Assembly (NCBI RefSeq): GCF_900890705.1
Contig: NZ_CAAHFH010000002.1
Location: forward strand, 868,001-932,000
Length of the DNA stretch: 64,000 bases
Source of the DNA: Pontiella sulfatireligans
GTDB lineage: Bacteria > Verrucomicrobiota > Kiritimatiellia > Kiritimatiellales > Pontiellaceae
Reading direction: 5' to 3'
Shown: piece after piece, positions 46,489 through 55,804 of the stretch
How positions within the stretch are numbered: position 1 is the first letter of the stretch
Layout of the letters: each line of letters starts with the position of its first letter
Made by a program: the position numbers and the translations under genes
Notes under the pieces: model-generated
Database searches by the model: none
Told to the model about the DNA's origin: nothing
Seen by the model: only the letters and a program-made list of their open reading frames with translations

Positions 46489-47892
46489 TCAGGCAAGCTT
46501 CCTGAGTTTCGGCCCCTCGGGCGTGTCTTTGACGGTCCAACCCAGCTCGGCCAAGCGGTCGCGGATGCGGTCGGACTCGGCCCAGTTTTTTTCAGCACGC
46601 GCAACAGTGCGCGCTTCGAGCAGTTCCGTTACTTCGTCGTCAATTTTCTCTTCCTGGGGAATGAGCAGGCCGAGAACGGCATCGAGCTCCTTCCAAAGAT
46701 TGGAGATCGCCAGTGCCTGTTTTCCTGTTAGAGGAGCTTCGGCCATTGCCTTGTTGCCGGCATGCACGGTATCGAAGACAGCTGCCATCGCGCCGGAAAT
46801 GTTCATGTCGTCATCCATCGCCTCAGCAAACTTACTGCGGGCATTGGATGCCCATTCCGGCAGATCCCCGGCTTCCGTTTCGGAGCCGGCGGCTTCCATG
46901 ATGGTGGCATAGAATTCGTCGAGGCGCTTGAGCGCCGCGCGGTTGGCATCAAGCGACTTAAAGGCAAAGTTGAGCGATTGGCGATAGTGGGACGAGAGCA
47001 ATTCGTAGCGGACTTCGCGCCCAGTGTAGCCCATGTCGAGAATTTCGCGCAGGGTGTAGAAATTGCCGACGGACTTACTCATCTTCTTGCCGTCAACAAC
47101 GAGGTAGCCGCAGTGCATCCAGTATTTGGAGTAAGGCTTGCCAGTGGCGGCTTCGGACTGCGCGATTTCGTCTTCGTGGTGCGGGAAAATATTATCGACC
47201 CCACCGGTATGGATATCGAAGCTTTCACCCAGCAGCTTCATGCTCATGGCGGAACACTCAATGTGCCACCCCGGACGGCCGCGCCCCCAAGGGGAATCCC
47301 AGACGACGTCGCCGTCTTCCGGCACGTAGGCCTTCCAGAGCGCGAAGTCGGCGGCGTTGTCTTTGTCGTATTCGTCTTGATCGACGCGCGCGCCGGACTG
47401 CATTCCTTCACGGTCCAAGCGGGCAAGCTTTCCGTATTCAGCAAACTTGTCGATGCTGTAGTAGACGGATCCGTCGTCGGACTGATAGGCGTAGCCCTTT
47501 TCAAAAAGCGTTTCGATGATTGCGATCATCTCGGGGATGTAGTCGGTCGCTGCGGGATAGTGCTCGGCCGGCTCAATGTCGAGCTTGGCGAGATCGGAAA
47601 AAAAAGCATCGATATAGGTTTTGGTATATTCTTTCAGGGGCAGGCCCTGCTCGATGGAAGACCGGATCGTCTTGTCGTCCACGTCGGTGAGGTTCTGCAC
47701 CTGGGTGACTTCAAAGCCGCAGAACTTAATGTAGCGGCGGAGCAGATCCTCAAACATGTAGGCGCGGAAGTTGCCGATATGGGCATAGTTGTACACCGTG
47801 GGACCGCAAGTATACATGCGGACATGCTTTCCATCCAAAGGAAGCAGCTCCTCCTTGGTTCGGCTCATGGTGTTGTAGACCCTGAACGCCAT
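46489..47892 (-). CDS. cysS: Cysteinyl-tRNA synthetase
   Basis: The 467-residue class I enzyme has [26 protein letters not shown] (HIGH as HIGN, zinc Cys), the zinc-site C/H residues around WHIECSAMS and [13 protein letters not shown], and [10 protein letters not shown]. The C-terminal anticodon domain ends [21 protein letters not shown]. Two bases separate it from rsfS, indicating one transcript. Confidence 0.96.
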   Translation of the reverse strand: MAFRVYNTMSRTKEELLPLDGKHVRMYTCGPTVYNYAHIGNFRAYMFEDLLRRYIKFCGFEVTQVQNLTDVDDKTIRSSIEQGLPLKEYTKTYIDAFFSDLAKLDIEPAEHYPAATDYIPEMIAIIETLFEKGYAYQSDDGSVYYSIDKFAEYGKLARLDREGMQSGARVDQDEYDKDNAADFALWKAYVPEDGDVVWDSPWGRGRPGWHIECSAMSMKLLGESFDIHTGGVDNIFPHHEDEIAQSEAATGKPYSKYWMHCGYLVVDGKKMSKSVGNFYTLREILDMGYTGREVRYELLSSHYRQSLNFAFKSLDANRAALKRLDEFYATIMEAAGSETEAGDLPEWASNARSKFAEAMDDDMNISGAMAAVFDTVHAGNKAMAEAPLTGKQALAISNLWKELDAVLGLLIPQEEKIDDEVTELLEARTVARAEKNWAESDRIRDRLAELGWTVKDTPEGPKLRKLA

Positions 47893-47894
47893 TG

Positions 47895-48245
47895 CTATAT
47901 CCCCTCGAGATCTACGATGGGCGCATCCTTCCAGAGCTTTTCAAGGTCGTAGAATTCACGAAGTTCTCGCTCGAAGATATGAACCATCACACCGTGGTAG
48001 TCCATGATCATCCACCCGCTGTCGGGCACGCCTTCCCGGTGGTAGCCCTTGAACCCCGCATCCTTGAAGAGGCGTCGCAAGCCGTCGTAGAGCGCCTTGA
48101 GGTGAGGCTTGTTGGCGCCGGTGGCGATGATGAAGTAGTCCGCGATATTCGAGTGTTCGCGCAGATCCAACGCGACAATCTCTTCCGCCTTCCGATCGCC
48201 CAAAAACTCGACAATTTCTTTAATGATTTCTAAATCTTTTTCCAT
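47895..48245 (-). CDS. rsfS: Ribosomal silencing factor RsfS
   Basis: The 116-residue protein binds uL14 on the 50S subunit and blocks subunit joining in starvation. Signatures: ALDLREHSNIADYFIIATG, the H-L-K loop, and GVPDSGWMIMDYHGVMVHIFERELREFYDLEKLW. The nadD-rsfS order is conserved in many bacteria. Confidence 0.95.
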   Translation of the reverse strand: MEKDLEIIKEIVEFLGDRKAEEIVALDLREHSNIADYFIIATGANKPHLKALYDGLRRLFKDAGFKGYHREGVPDSGWMIMDYHGVMVHIFERELREFYDLEKLWKDAPIVDLEGI

Positions 48246-48256
48246 ATCTTCCTTAC

Positions 48257-48886
48257 TCAGCCCCGGTAGAGGCCGTGTTCAAATATATACATTTCCACTT
48301 CGGGCGACACCAGATAGCGGACCGACAACCCTTCAGCAACGCGCATGCGTATTTCCGATGATGACACCTCGACCAAATGCATATCAACCACATTGCGCAT
48401 CAGCTTGTCTTTCCGCTCATCGGGCAGCCGCACTTTTTCGGCAATCGATTCGAGGGCCGACTCGCCCGGACGAAGAAACGTTGCAACTTCGCATAAATCC
48501 AGCAACTCGTCTATTTTATACCAATTGTGAAGATCCACCAAGGTGTCGCTGCCGACGACCAGCACCCATTCCGCATCCGGGATCGATTGCTTGAGCTGAC
48601 GCACCGTATCAATCGTATAGGAGACGCCGCCCCGCACCAGCTCTTCATCCGACACCGAAAAACGGATATCGGACTCCACGGCCAGCTTAAGCATGTTCAA
48701 CCGGTGCCCGTCATCAGCGAGAGACAGATGCTGCTTGTGGGGGGGGACAGCGGCGGGAACAAAAACAACTTCGCTCAGCTCCATCCGCTCTACGGCATCT
48801 TGGGCAATGACCAGATGCCCGATGTGAACCGGGTCAAAAGAGCCTCCCATAATACCGATGCGTTTCGCGGTAGATCGAGACTCCAT
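48257..48886 (-). CDS. nadD: Nicotinate-nucleotide adenylyltransferase
   Basis: The 209-residue enzyme makes deamido-NAD from nicotinate mononucleotide and ATP. It opens with IGIMGGSFDPVHIGHLVIAQ (T/HxGH motif) and ends with the SSSEIRMRVAEGLSVRYLVSP motif, both diagnostic. Start supported by GAGGGGCGG. Confidence 0.95.
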   Translation of the reverse strand: MESRSTAKRIGIMGGSFDPVHIGHLVIAQDAVERMELSEVVFVPAAVPPHKQHLSLADDGHRLNMLKLAVESDIRFSVSDEELVRGGVSYTIDTVRQLKQSIPDAEWVLVVGSDTLVDLHNWYKIDELLDLCEVATFLRPGESALESIAEKVRLPDERKDKLMRNVVDMHLVEVSSSEIRMRVAEGLSVRYLVSPEVEMYIFEHGLYRG

Positions 48887-48913
48887 TATCCGCCCCTCGT
48901 GCAGGCCGTTAGA

Positions 48914-49555
48914 TTAATACCACTGCTGCCAGACCTTGATTACATCGCCGGCATTGATTTTAACATCCTTGGAAGGATCTTTTTCCAGTGTCTTGGCATT
49001 GTAGGTGTAAATTTTTCCCTGCCGCGTAATGGTCACTTTTTTCTGATTCGCAAACGGCGTGTAGCCCCGTGCGCCGGCAATCGCCTGCAGAAGAGTGGTT
49101 CCGCTCATCAATTGGAACTGCCCCGGTTGACTCACTTCGCCCTGAACATAGTAAACCTTGGCCGTCATGGTCACGTTTACAGAAACATTCTTATAGATAG
49201 CACCATCGACATAGAGCCGCTCGATCTTGTCCTCAAGCGCGGAAGTGGTCAATCCGGAGGCCTGGATGGGCTCTGCAATATGCAGCAAACTGATTTCCCC
49301 ATTTTCATCAATGACGAGATCAAGGGTCTGCTGATCCATGATGCCACTGAAGCGGATGTAGACCGGATCCCGCGGTTTCAGCCGATAGGCGCCGAGGCTC
49401 GCGGCCTCCGCATCATCAACCGTCGCTACCGACGCTACCGACGGAGCGCTCCCGTTTGACGATGGAGCATCTCCAGAATTTAACGGCTGCACGACACAAC
49501 CGCCAAGGAACAGCGAGGACACCAGCATAAACAATACACTAACTTTGCGATTCAT
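48914..49555 (-). CDS. Polysaccharide export protein (Wza-like lipoprotein)
   Basis: The 213-residue protein has a lipobox (LFLGGC, Cys 20). The polysaccharide export domain starts AYRLKPRDPVYIRFSG, followed by VNVTMTAKVYYVQGEVSQPGQFQL and a SLBB-like unit. Wza-type octamers form the outer-membrane channel for exopolysaccharide. It lies downstream of the tyrosine autokinase gene in the same operon, 32 bases apart. Confidence 0.9.
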   Translation of the reverse strand: MNRKVSVLFMLVSSLFLGGCVVQPLNSGDAPSSNGSAPSVASVATVDDAEAASLGAYRLKPRDPVYIRFSGIMDQQTLDLVIDENGEISLLHIAEPIQASGLTTSALEDKIERLYVDGAIYKNVSVNVTMTAKVYYVQGEVSQPGQFQLMSGTTLLQAIAGARGYTPFANQKKVTITRQGKIYTYNAKTLEKDPSKDVKINAGDVIKVWQQWY

Positions 49556-49587
49556 ATTCTAAACCTCTTCCCAAAAAATAAAATGCA

Positions 49588-51690
49588 CTATACGGAATCG
49601 TCGCCCAGACCATCGCTGCCCTGCGAACTGCGGTAGTAGTCCGAATAGTATGAGTGGTAATAATAATAGTAGTCGTCGCGCATGACGTTGATGTTGTTGA
49701 GCACGGCACCGACCGCATTGACACCCAGCGCTTCCATCATGCTCTTCGCCTTGATCAGCATGTCACGCGGATACTTGCGGTATTGAACCACCAAAATCGC
49801 GCCATCGGCTTCCTTTGCAAGGATGGACGAATCGCTGATGCCGACCAACGGGGGCGTATCGATAAGAACAATGTCATACTTGGATTTCAAGCTCGAGATC
49901 AGCTCGCCAATGCGCTTCGGATCCAGCACGCCGAGCGAAGTACGGGGAAGGCGTCCGCTCGGAAGGAAGTGGAGATTCGGCACGCTGGTCGCTTTGATGG
50001 CTTCCTCAACAGGAACGTCGCGCAACAGTACATTGGTTAGACCAAAACGGTTAGAAACACCCAGAATGCTATGCTGCACTGGCCGGCGCAAGTCGGCGTC
50101 AACCAAAAGAACCTTCTCGCCCTGCTGTGCGCACACATACGCCAAGTTGAAAACCGTCGTGGATTTGCCTTCACCCGCACCGCCGCTCAACACACAAAAG
50201 GCGCCTCTATTCGAACCGCCTTCAGTAAAGGCCAGATTGGTACGCAGTACACGGTAGGCCTCGGCATGCTCGCTGTCGGGTCCTTCTTCAACCAGCGGAC
50301 GAACCTTCTGCGGAATCAAGCCCAACACAGGCAGGCCGAGAAGACGCTCGACATCGTCAGCCGTCTTGATGGACGTATCGAGATATTCAATGAAGTAAGC
50401 CAAGCCCACGCCCGCGCCCAGCCCCACAAAAATGCTTAGCAGCACGTTCATGAAAAGGTTGGGGCTAACCGGCCGGTTTTCCGGCTCGGCTACATCGATG
50501 ATTTCAACTGGGTTGCTAGGAACCTCCAGTGTAATGATTTCCTGCCGGTGCTTGGCTTTGAGCTGAGTGTAGATGAAGCGCTCTGATTCCAGATCCGCTT
50601 GGGCATTGCGAAACGGCCGGAACTTTGCTCCCTGTGACTCAATGTTGGTCGAACGCACCGAAGCCAGAATTGCCCCTAAATGCTCGAAATTGCTTTTTGC
50701 CCGCAAATATTCCGTTTCCAAGCCGTTTCGAAGCGCCTTGATGTGGTTGGTCAACGTTGCTTCCAAAGTGTCTCGCTGCATGCGGGTGCGCTGGACTTCG
50801 GGATGGTTTTCACCGTAGTCCGCGTTGAGCGAGCTCAGCTGGACATTGATGTCCTGAATCTGCTGCATGGTGCTCATGACAAACTGATCGAAGGTGATGT
50901 ACGAGGCCTGCTCGCTCAGATCCTTATCGCCCAGATCTTTCAGGATGTTAAGCTGCACCTCTTTATCAACCATCTCGCGCTGCGCGGCCAGGCGGTCGCC
51001 CTCAAGCTGCTGCAGCCGGACGTCCGTAACGTCCACGTTGCCTTCGCCACCGATTACAGCAATGTCCAGCTCTTTTCTGAGGTCTTCCACCACTTGCTCA
51101 GCCGCATCCACCCGCTCGCGCTGCGACTTCATGGCTTCGGCAATCTTGTCGATCGCAATGCGGGCGCCGTTATAAGCGAGGTCCAAGCGGGAGTCGCGGT
51201 ACACCTCGGAAATTTCATTGGCAATCTTGGCGGCTTCGTTGGGATTGTCGCGTTTGACGGATATCACGATCAGCGATGTGTCCCGCTGCTGAAAAACGCT
51301 AATGCTGTTTTTTAGGATTTTATAAGCCACGTCACGAGGAAGCTTCTCACCCGCCTTGCCCCACTCCTCTTGGAAATTGAGGCGGTTGATCACCTCGTAT
51401 AGCATAGGCTTCGACTGCAGCACCTCAAACTGGGTGCGCAAAAAATAGGGGTTGTATGAGGTGTAGTAGGACTGCCCCCCTGCCCCGAACGGATTGATTT
51501 CAGGAGCATCCTCCGACACCAAAATCCGGGCCGAAGCGGCATAGATATTAGGCAGCATCAGGGTATAGACAGTACCCGTGAGTACGACAAGAATGGCAAC
51601 AGCGAGTACAATTTCTTTTCTTGAGCGGATTACCCTCCAATAGTCTAAAAAGTGAAGGGTGCTTCCCTGCTGCTCGTTTTCATTGGTCAT
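49588..51690 (-). CDS. Polysaccharide copolymerase and BY-kinase (Wzc-like)
   Basis: The 700-residue inner-membrane protein has an N-terminal Wzz domain (two membrane helices near 30-50 and 410-430, coiled-coil between), then a cytoplasmic tyrosine autokinase. Kinase motifs are Walker A SGGAGEGKSTTVF (about 503), Walker A' VLLVDADLRRP and Walker B IVLIDTPPLVG. The C-terminal tyrosine cluster (DDYYYYYHSYYSDYYRSSQG) is the autophosphorylation tail. It controls chain length and export with the Wza-like partner. Confidence 0.93.
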   Translation of the reverse strand: MTNENEQQGSTLHFLDYWRVIRSRKEIVLAVAILVVLTGTVYTLMLPNIYAASARILVSEDAPEINPFGAGGQSYYTSYNPYFLRTQFEVLQSKPMLYEVINRLNFQEEWGKAGEKLPRDVAYKILKNSISVFQQRDTSLIVISVKRDNPNEAAKIANEISEVYRDSRLDLAYNGARIAIDKIAEAMKSQRERVDAAEQVVEDLRKELDIAVIGGEGNVDVTDVRLQQLEGDRLAAQREMVDKEVQLNILKDLGDKDLSEQASYITFDQFVMSTMQQIQDINVQLSSLNADYGENHPEVQRTRMQRDTLEATLTNHIKALRNGLETEYLRAKSNFEHLGAILASVRSTNIESQGAKFRPFRNAQADLESERFIYTQLKAKHRQEIITLEVPSNPVEIIDVAEPENRPVSPNLFMNVLLSIFVGLGAGVGLAYFIEYLDTSIKTADDVERLLGLPVLGLIPQKVRPLVEEGPDSEHAEAYRVLRTNLAFTEGGSNRGAFCVLSGGAGEGKSTTVFNLAYVCAQQGEKVLLVDADLRRPVQHSILGVSNRFGLTNVLLRDVPVEEAIKATSVPNLHFLPSGRLPRTSLGVLDPKRIGELISSLKSKYDIVLIDTPPLVGISDSSILAKEADGAILVVQYRKYPRDMLIKAKSMMEALGVNAVGAVLNNINVMRDDYYYYYHSYYSDYYRSSQGSDGLGDDSV

Positions 51691-51703
51691 CTACACTACT
51701 CCC

Positions 51704-51741
51704 TTTCAAAAAATCAAGATGGTGAAGGTAAACCTTCACCA
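51704..51741 (-). terminator. Terminator of the exopolysaccharide outer-membrane gene
   Basis: TGGTGAAGGT (51720-51729) and ACCTTCACCA (51732-51741) form a 10-bp stem, and the minus strand continues into a T-rich tail. It separates this gene from wzc. Confidence 0.7.
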
Positions 51742-51781
51742 CCTTGTCGTTCAAATCAAAACGCAAATAAACAGCTGCTTG

Positions 51782-52960
51782 CTAGAGGCGGATTCTCCAG
51801 CCGATATCCATGCGATTGCGGTCGTAATCTGCCAGAATGCCTTTATCCGTATCTCGGTTCGTGTACATATATCCGGCATCAACAAAGTTGTTGCGATTAA
51901 TCTGGTAAGAGGCCCGGATGCCCAACTGAAGATACTGTTCCTTCTCAGTCGGCAAGGTCTCAATCCGGGCATAGTCGCTTTCATACTTACTGAAGGTATA
52001 TGAAGCCGTGCCCGCCAAGCTGATCTTGGCTGTAATGTCGTGTCTTGCTCCGAAACGGAACGTTAAATCATCCTGAGCGTTATAGCCGGAGTTTTCACCC
52101 TGAGAAATAGTGTACCCAATCGAACCGTTAAAGCTGGATCTTGCAGTGGGATTGTATTCCAAGCCCGTCTGCAAATAAGGGTTGCTGGTGTCATAATCGC
52201 CGTCAAATGTATCCGTAACCGTGGAGAAGGAATAACCGAAGCGCCCGAAGCCCGTCAGGTTCGGATTAAAGTTTTGGTCAACGCCACCAAACAAAGCAAC
52301 CGAATCATACCCGCCACGAGATCCTTCATAGTCCACCGTCGTGTAGTTGGCCCCGCCAATCAGCTTGGTTTCATTGGGCCGAACCTCGCGGATGTAGGAT
52401 CCGTTTGCCGTATACTTGTCGAAGTTGTTTGCCGCCTCGCCTTTGCCATAGTCATCCTCGTCCCAAACCCTAAGCATATAACCCCCGCCCACCTTAATCT
52501 GGCTGACGGCGTTGATGGTGTAGTCTACAGACCCCATCAAATCATTCTCAATATAGCTTTGGTCGAACGAATTGATATCGCCGCTCTGCCCCTCTTTGTC
52601 TTGGTAGCGGAAGTGATCGGAAATCATCACAAACGTCCGCTGGGAAACGGCATGGTTCAAGCGGGCGTAGACGTCCTGATAGGTCACAAACTCATCACCC
52701 GGAACGTCGAACCAATACTTAAACTCCGGTTGCCAATGCAGCAGCATGTCTGTTCTTGATGAAAAGTTCAGCTTGGCCGATATGTTGATGATATCCGTAA
52801 TATACGCTGAGTCGATCTCGTCATCATCCGTCGCATACACATTGTCGTCGTATCCTAGACGGACTTGATTCTGCACCTTGATCACGCGTTCCTGAGCCGC
52901 AAAGACCGAACCTGACGCCAACCCCAAAGCAATAAGCACTAACAGCTTTTGTTTATTCAT
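51782..52960 (-). CDS. Outer-membrane beta-barrel protein, exopolysaccharide-linked
   Basis: The 392-residue protein has a signal peptide (residues 1-21, ending SVFAAQ) and a dense series of alternating strands (VQNQVRLGYDDNVYATDDDE, FGRFGYSFSTVTDTFDGDYD) ending GWRIRL. It looks like porin-like barrels found in exopolysaccharide loci. GGGAG lies before the start. Likely outer-membrane; a role in polymer export is inferred from its neighbours only. Confidence 0.7.
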   Translation of the reverse strand: MNKQKLLVLIALGLASGSVFAAQERVIKVQNQVRLGYDDNVYATDDDEIDSAYITDIINISAKLNFSSRTDMLLHWQPEFKYWFDVPGDEFVTYQDVYARLNHAVSQRTFVMISDHFRYQDKEGQSGDINSFDQSYIENDLMGSVDYTINAVSQIKVGGGYMLRVWDEDDYGKGEAANNFDKYTANGSYIREVRPNETKLIGGANYTTVDYEGSRGGYDSVALFGGVDQNFNPNLTGFGRFGYSFSTVTDTFDGDYDTSNPYLQTGLEYNPTARSSFNGSIGYTISQGENSGYNAQDDLTFRFGARHDITAKISLAGTASYTFSKYESDYARIETLPTEKEQYLQLGIRASYQINRNNFVDAGYMYTNRDTDKGILADYDRNRMDIGWRIRL

Positions 52961-53012
52961 AATAAAACTCCCTTAAAAACAACCCGATAAAAAGCAACCC
53001 ATAAACGCAATG

Positions 53013-53588
53013 TTATTCCGGCGTGGCAGGTTTTTCCCAATAACGGCCCCCGTGCGGAGACGTTGCATAAAACTTATCGAAAATACCCTGATAGAAGTCC
53101 TGCAAGTTTTGGGTATGCCAAGGCACGAAATAAGGATTCGGGGGATCGTATGCACGGCCGGGGCCTCCCCCTGTGTTTTTCTGCCCTTCCTTCCATTTGG
53201 CATGCTTGCTCTGGGCAGTTTCTTCTGGAATCGCCCCGCTCAAAGCTTCGGTCGCTCTACGCAGAGCGGACGCGCAATCTTCATAAGAAGCATCTGCTGC
53301 ATCCTCGTCGCCGCCTTCTTTTGCCTTTTCCAAAGCGGAGTAGGATTCAATGGCCTCAGCCATGATAGAGTCGATGGCATCGGCACGCGCCGAGGCTTCA
53401 GCAATCGCGTCTACATCGCCACTGCCGGCGACGGTCGCTAAATTCTGATTGGCCTGCACAACAATCGATGCAATATCGGCCAACATGCCACTGGCTTCAG
53501 CAGCATCCGCTGCGTGCGCCGGGGACAACCCAATAGTAGCGACCGCGGCAACAGCCAGAGCGAGTGTATAGAAATATTTCATTTTCAT
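53013..53588 (-). CDS. Small secreted alpha-helical protein, unknown
   Basis: The 191-residue protein has a clear signal (ending GLSPAHAAD). The central part is alanine/glutamate-rich helix (EASARADAIDSIMAEAIESYSALEKAKEGG). The C-terminal 60 residues are proline/aromatic-rich (PPNPYFVPWHTQNLQDFYQG). I recognise no family. AAGGAGTAGGA precedes the start. It lies in a run of three minus-strand exported proteins next to the exopolysaccharide genes. Confidence 0.7.
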   Translation of the reverse strand: MKMKYFYTLALAVAAVATIGLSPAHAADAAEASGMLADIASIVVQANQNLATVAGSGDVDAIAEASARADAIDSIMAEAIESYSALEKAKEGGDEDAADASYEDCASALRRATEALSGAIPEETAQSKHAKWKEGQKNTGGGPGRAYDPPNPYFVPWHTQNLQDFYQGIFDKFYATSPHGGRYWEKPATPE

Positions 53589-53599
53589 TATCCTACTCC

Positions 53600-54157
53600 T
53601 TAGTTGGAATATTTTCCCAAAATGAGCGCTTTGACGCGCTCATAATTGAACTGAACCTGCGAAGTGGCGGCAAGCGAATCCTGCATCGCCATTCTAATAA
53701 TATCCAATGCTTCGCCCTTGTTGCCGGCAACAGCATCAACAAAGAGCAGGCTGGTTTGCACCACTTTTGCGCCAGACAATGCGACGCGGGAGTTGACCTG
53801 AGCCAGCAACTTGTAGTCTTTCGCAACTTCAATGTTGGAAGCCGTGGAAATTTTAGAGGCGCTTTCTTTGGCCCCACTAAGCGAGTCCACAGCGATAGAC
53901 CAGTTCTCGGCGGCGGCCATTAGCATTTGCTTGACCTCCGACATCAAAGGTGAATCCGCGGGAATAACAGCAACAAGCTGTTTTCCATTTTCAATGGCTA
54001 TACGTGCCTGATCTACAGCGACCTCTGCAACCATAATGGATTTATTTGCATCACTGGCCAACTGATCCATGGCCTGATCTGCACGGGCAACCCCTGCAAT
54101 GCCACCGAAACCCACGGTGGCCGCAACCATTAACGAAACGAAATTATGTCTGTGCAT
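53600..54157 (-). CDS. Small secreted alpha-helical protein, unknown
   Basis: The 185-residue protein has a signal ending GVARAD. The rest is predicted helical with repeated alanine/serine (ASDANKSIMVAEVAVDQARIAIENGKQ). It resembles its neighbour in composition but not obviously in sequence. GAGGAAT precedes the start. No family recognised. Confidence 0.65.
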   Translation of the reverse strand: MHRHNFVSLMVAATVGFGGIAGVARADQAMDQLASDANKSIMVAEVAVDQARIAIENGKQLVAVIPADSPLMSEVKQMLMAAAENWSIAVDSLSGAKESASKISTASNIEVAKDYKLLAQVNSRVALSGAKVVQTSLLFVDAVAGNKGEALDIIRMAMQDSLAATSQVQFNYERVKALILGKYSN

Positions 54158-54219
54158 TCTTTATTCCTCGGGTTAGTGATCTGTAAAATATCAATATGGC
54201 TTCTTATAATCAAGACAAA

Positions 54220-54681
54220 CTATTCACTCAGCTTGACCATCGCCGACCGAACCAAAACACGCATTGATTCATAAGCCTCTACGTACTTCACATCGTTCAA
54301 GATACAGAATTCCTCCCAAGACTCAACATTTTTAGACAAATTTACTTTGCCGTGCGCATATTCCGCCTCGCCGGAAAAAACAAGCTCGATTTGGCCCATC
54401 GCACGGGCACAGTCTTCCACAGTGAATTCCGAGCCGTTCACCACCTCCAGCAAGCCGAAATAGATCCCGTGCTTGTTTAGGAACGACACGCACTCCGACA
54501 GGCTTGCATCCTTGCCCAAATACCGGTCGAACAAACCGGAATATCGCGCAAGAACAACAGCGGCATCAGCGTGGGTCAGCACGCGTTCGCTCCCCGCACC
54601 CCCATCTTGCGCATAAACACATCCGCCGGCAACCAGCATTGCCGCCGCCAGCCGCGCGGCACCTTTCGCCCATCTACCCAT
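54220..54681 (-). CDS. Small secreted protein, unknown
   Basis: About 153 residues, with a signal ending GCVYAQDGG; cleavage after VYA is more likely than lipidation. The mature part has two helical stretches. ATG 54681 is chosen over GTG 54684. It is the first gene of the minus-strand run and divergent from rnhC, so their promoters share the 90-base gap. Function unknown. Confidence 0.6.
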   Translation of the reverse strand: MGRWAKGAARLAAAMLVAGGCVYAQDGGAGSERVLTHADAAVVLARYSGLFDRYLGKDASLSECVSFLNKHGIYFGLLEVVNGSEFTVEDCARAMGQIELVFSGEAEYAHGKVNLSKNVESWEEFCILNDVKYVEAYESMRVLVRSAMVKLSE

Positions 54682-54774
54682 CACTGCCCGCCTTCATGAT
54701 ATTTTAAAAGTCGCTTTTGGATGACCATTGCATCTGCTATGTATGGCTGCTCACAAAGGAAACCGAATCCCCGC

Positions 54775-55722
54775 ATGAACAAAAACTCTTTTACATTTAA
54801 ACTAGATGAGCAGCAACAGCAAGCCATAAGCGATCTGCTCAAGAACCGTAACTACATTCCCGCCCAGGTGCCCCACACGCGGGTTGCCGTCTCCATTCCC
54901 GACTGTCGCATCAACCTGTATAATTCCGGCAAACTTCTGGTTCAGGGAAAAGCGGCCAAGGAATGGATTGAATTCACGCTGGAACCAGAGATCTTGAAGG
55001 AAGCGGCCTTTGGCTGCGACGAGATCGATGACCCAGAAGCCTTCCAGCCTCATATGGGCATCGACGAAAGCGGGAAAGGCGACTTCTTTGGACCGCTGGT
55101 CATCGCCTCCGCATATGTCGATGAAAACCTGGTTGAAAAGCTGCGCGCCATCGGCGTGCGCGACAGCAAGAAGATTACGTCCGACAACGTCTCGCTGGCC
55201 ATGGCCCGCGACATAAAGAAAATACTGGGCGACCGTTGCGCAATGGTCACCATCGGCCCGCGCTCCTACAACCGGATGTATGCCAAAATAAAGAATGTGA
55301 ATAAAATGCTGGCCTGGGGCCATGCCCGCGCCATCGAGAATCTGCTTGAAAAAGTGCCGGAATGCCCGCGCGCGCTATCCGATAAATTCGGTCCCACCCA
55401 CCAGATCGAGCGCGCGCTCATGGACAAGGGCAAAAAAATAAAACTCGACCAACGGACGAAGGCAGAATCGGACCCCGCCGTGGCGGCCGCCTCGGTTCTC
55501 GCGCGCGCAGGTTTCCTCTATGCCCTCAAGGCCATGGGCAAAGAACATGGCTTCGAAGTGCCCAAAGGCGCCTCCGAGAAAGTGCGTCGCGAGGCCGAAA
55601 AGCTAGTTGCCTACAAAGGTCCCGGCATTCTGCTCGACACCGCCAAATGCCATTTCCAAACCACCGACAAAGTGCTCGCCGAAGTCGGCTACACCCGCAA
55701 GGACCTACCGTCTCCATTCTGA
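54775..55722 (+). CDS. rnhC: Ribonuclease HIII
   Basis: The 315-residue enzyme removes RNA from RNA-DNA hybrids. An N-terminal TBP-like substrate-binding domain (1-80) precedes the catalytic domain with MGIDESGKGDFFGPLVIASA (Asp, Glu), RDSKKIT and ESDPAVAAASVLARA. The start at 54775 is preferred on family length; the upstream open frame adds 18 unconvincing residues. Confidence 0.92.
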   Translation: MNKNSFTFKLDEQQQQAISDLLKNRNYIPAQVPHTRVAVSIPDCRINLYNSGKLLVQGKAAKEWIEFTLEPEILKEAAFGCDEIDDPEAFQPHMGIDESGKGDFFGPLVIASAYVDENLVEKLRAIGVRDSKKITSDNVSLAMARDIKKILGDRCAMVTIGPRSYNRMYAKIKNVNKMLAWGHARAIENLLEKVPECPRALSDKFGPTHQIERALMDKGKKIKLDQRTKAESDPAVAAASVLARAGFLYALKAMGKEHGFEVPKGASEKVRREAEKLVAYKGPGILLDTAKCHFQTTDKVLAEVGYTRKDLPSPF

Positions 55723-55745
55723 CACTCCAATCTCTGGAGAACTAA

Positions 55746-55783
55746 AAAACCGGAAGCTCCATGATTTGGAAGCTTCCGGTTTT
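55746..55783. terminator. Bidirectional terminator between rnhC and the aldolase gene
   Basis: AAAACCGGAAGCT (55746-55758) pairs with AGCTTCCGGTTTT (55771-55783), a 13-bp stem with A's and T's on both sides, between two convergent genes. Confidence 0.85.
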
Positions 55784-55804
55784 CCAAGGTTTGACGCAAC
55801 GGAA

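Noticed and set aside
46762-47952. A 396-codon plus-strand frame opposite cysS
   Set aside because: Antisense shadow of a well-defined synthetase.
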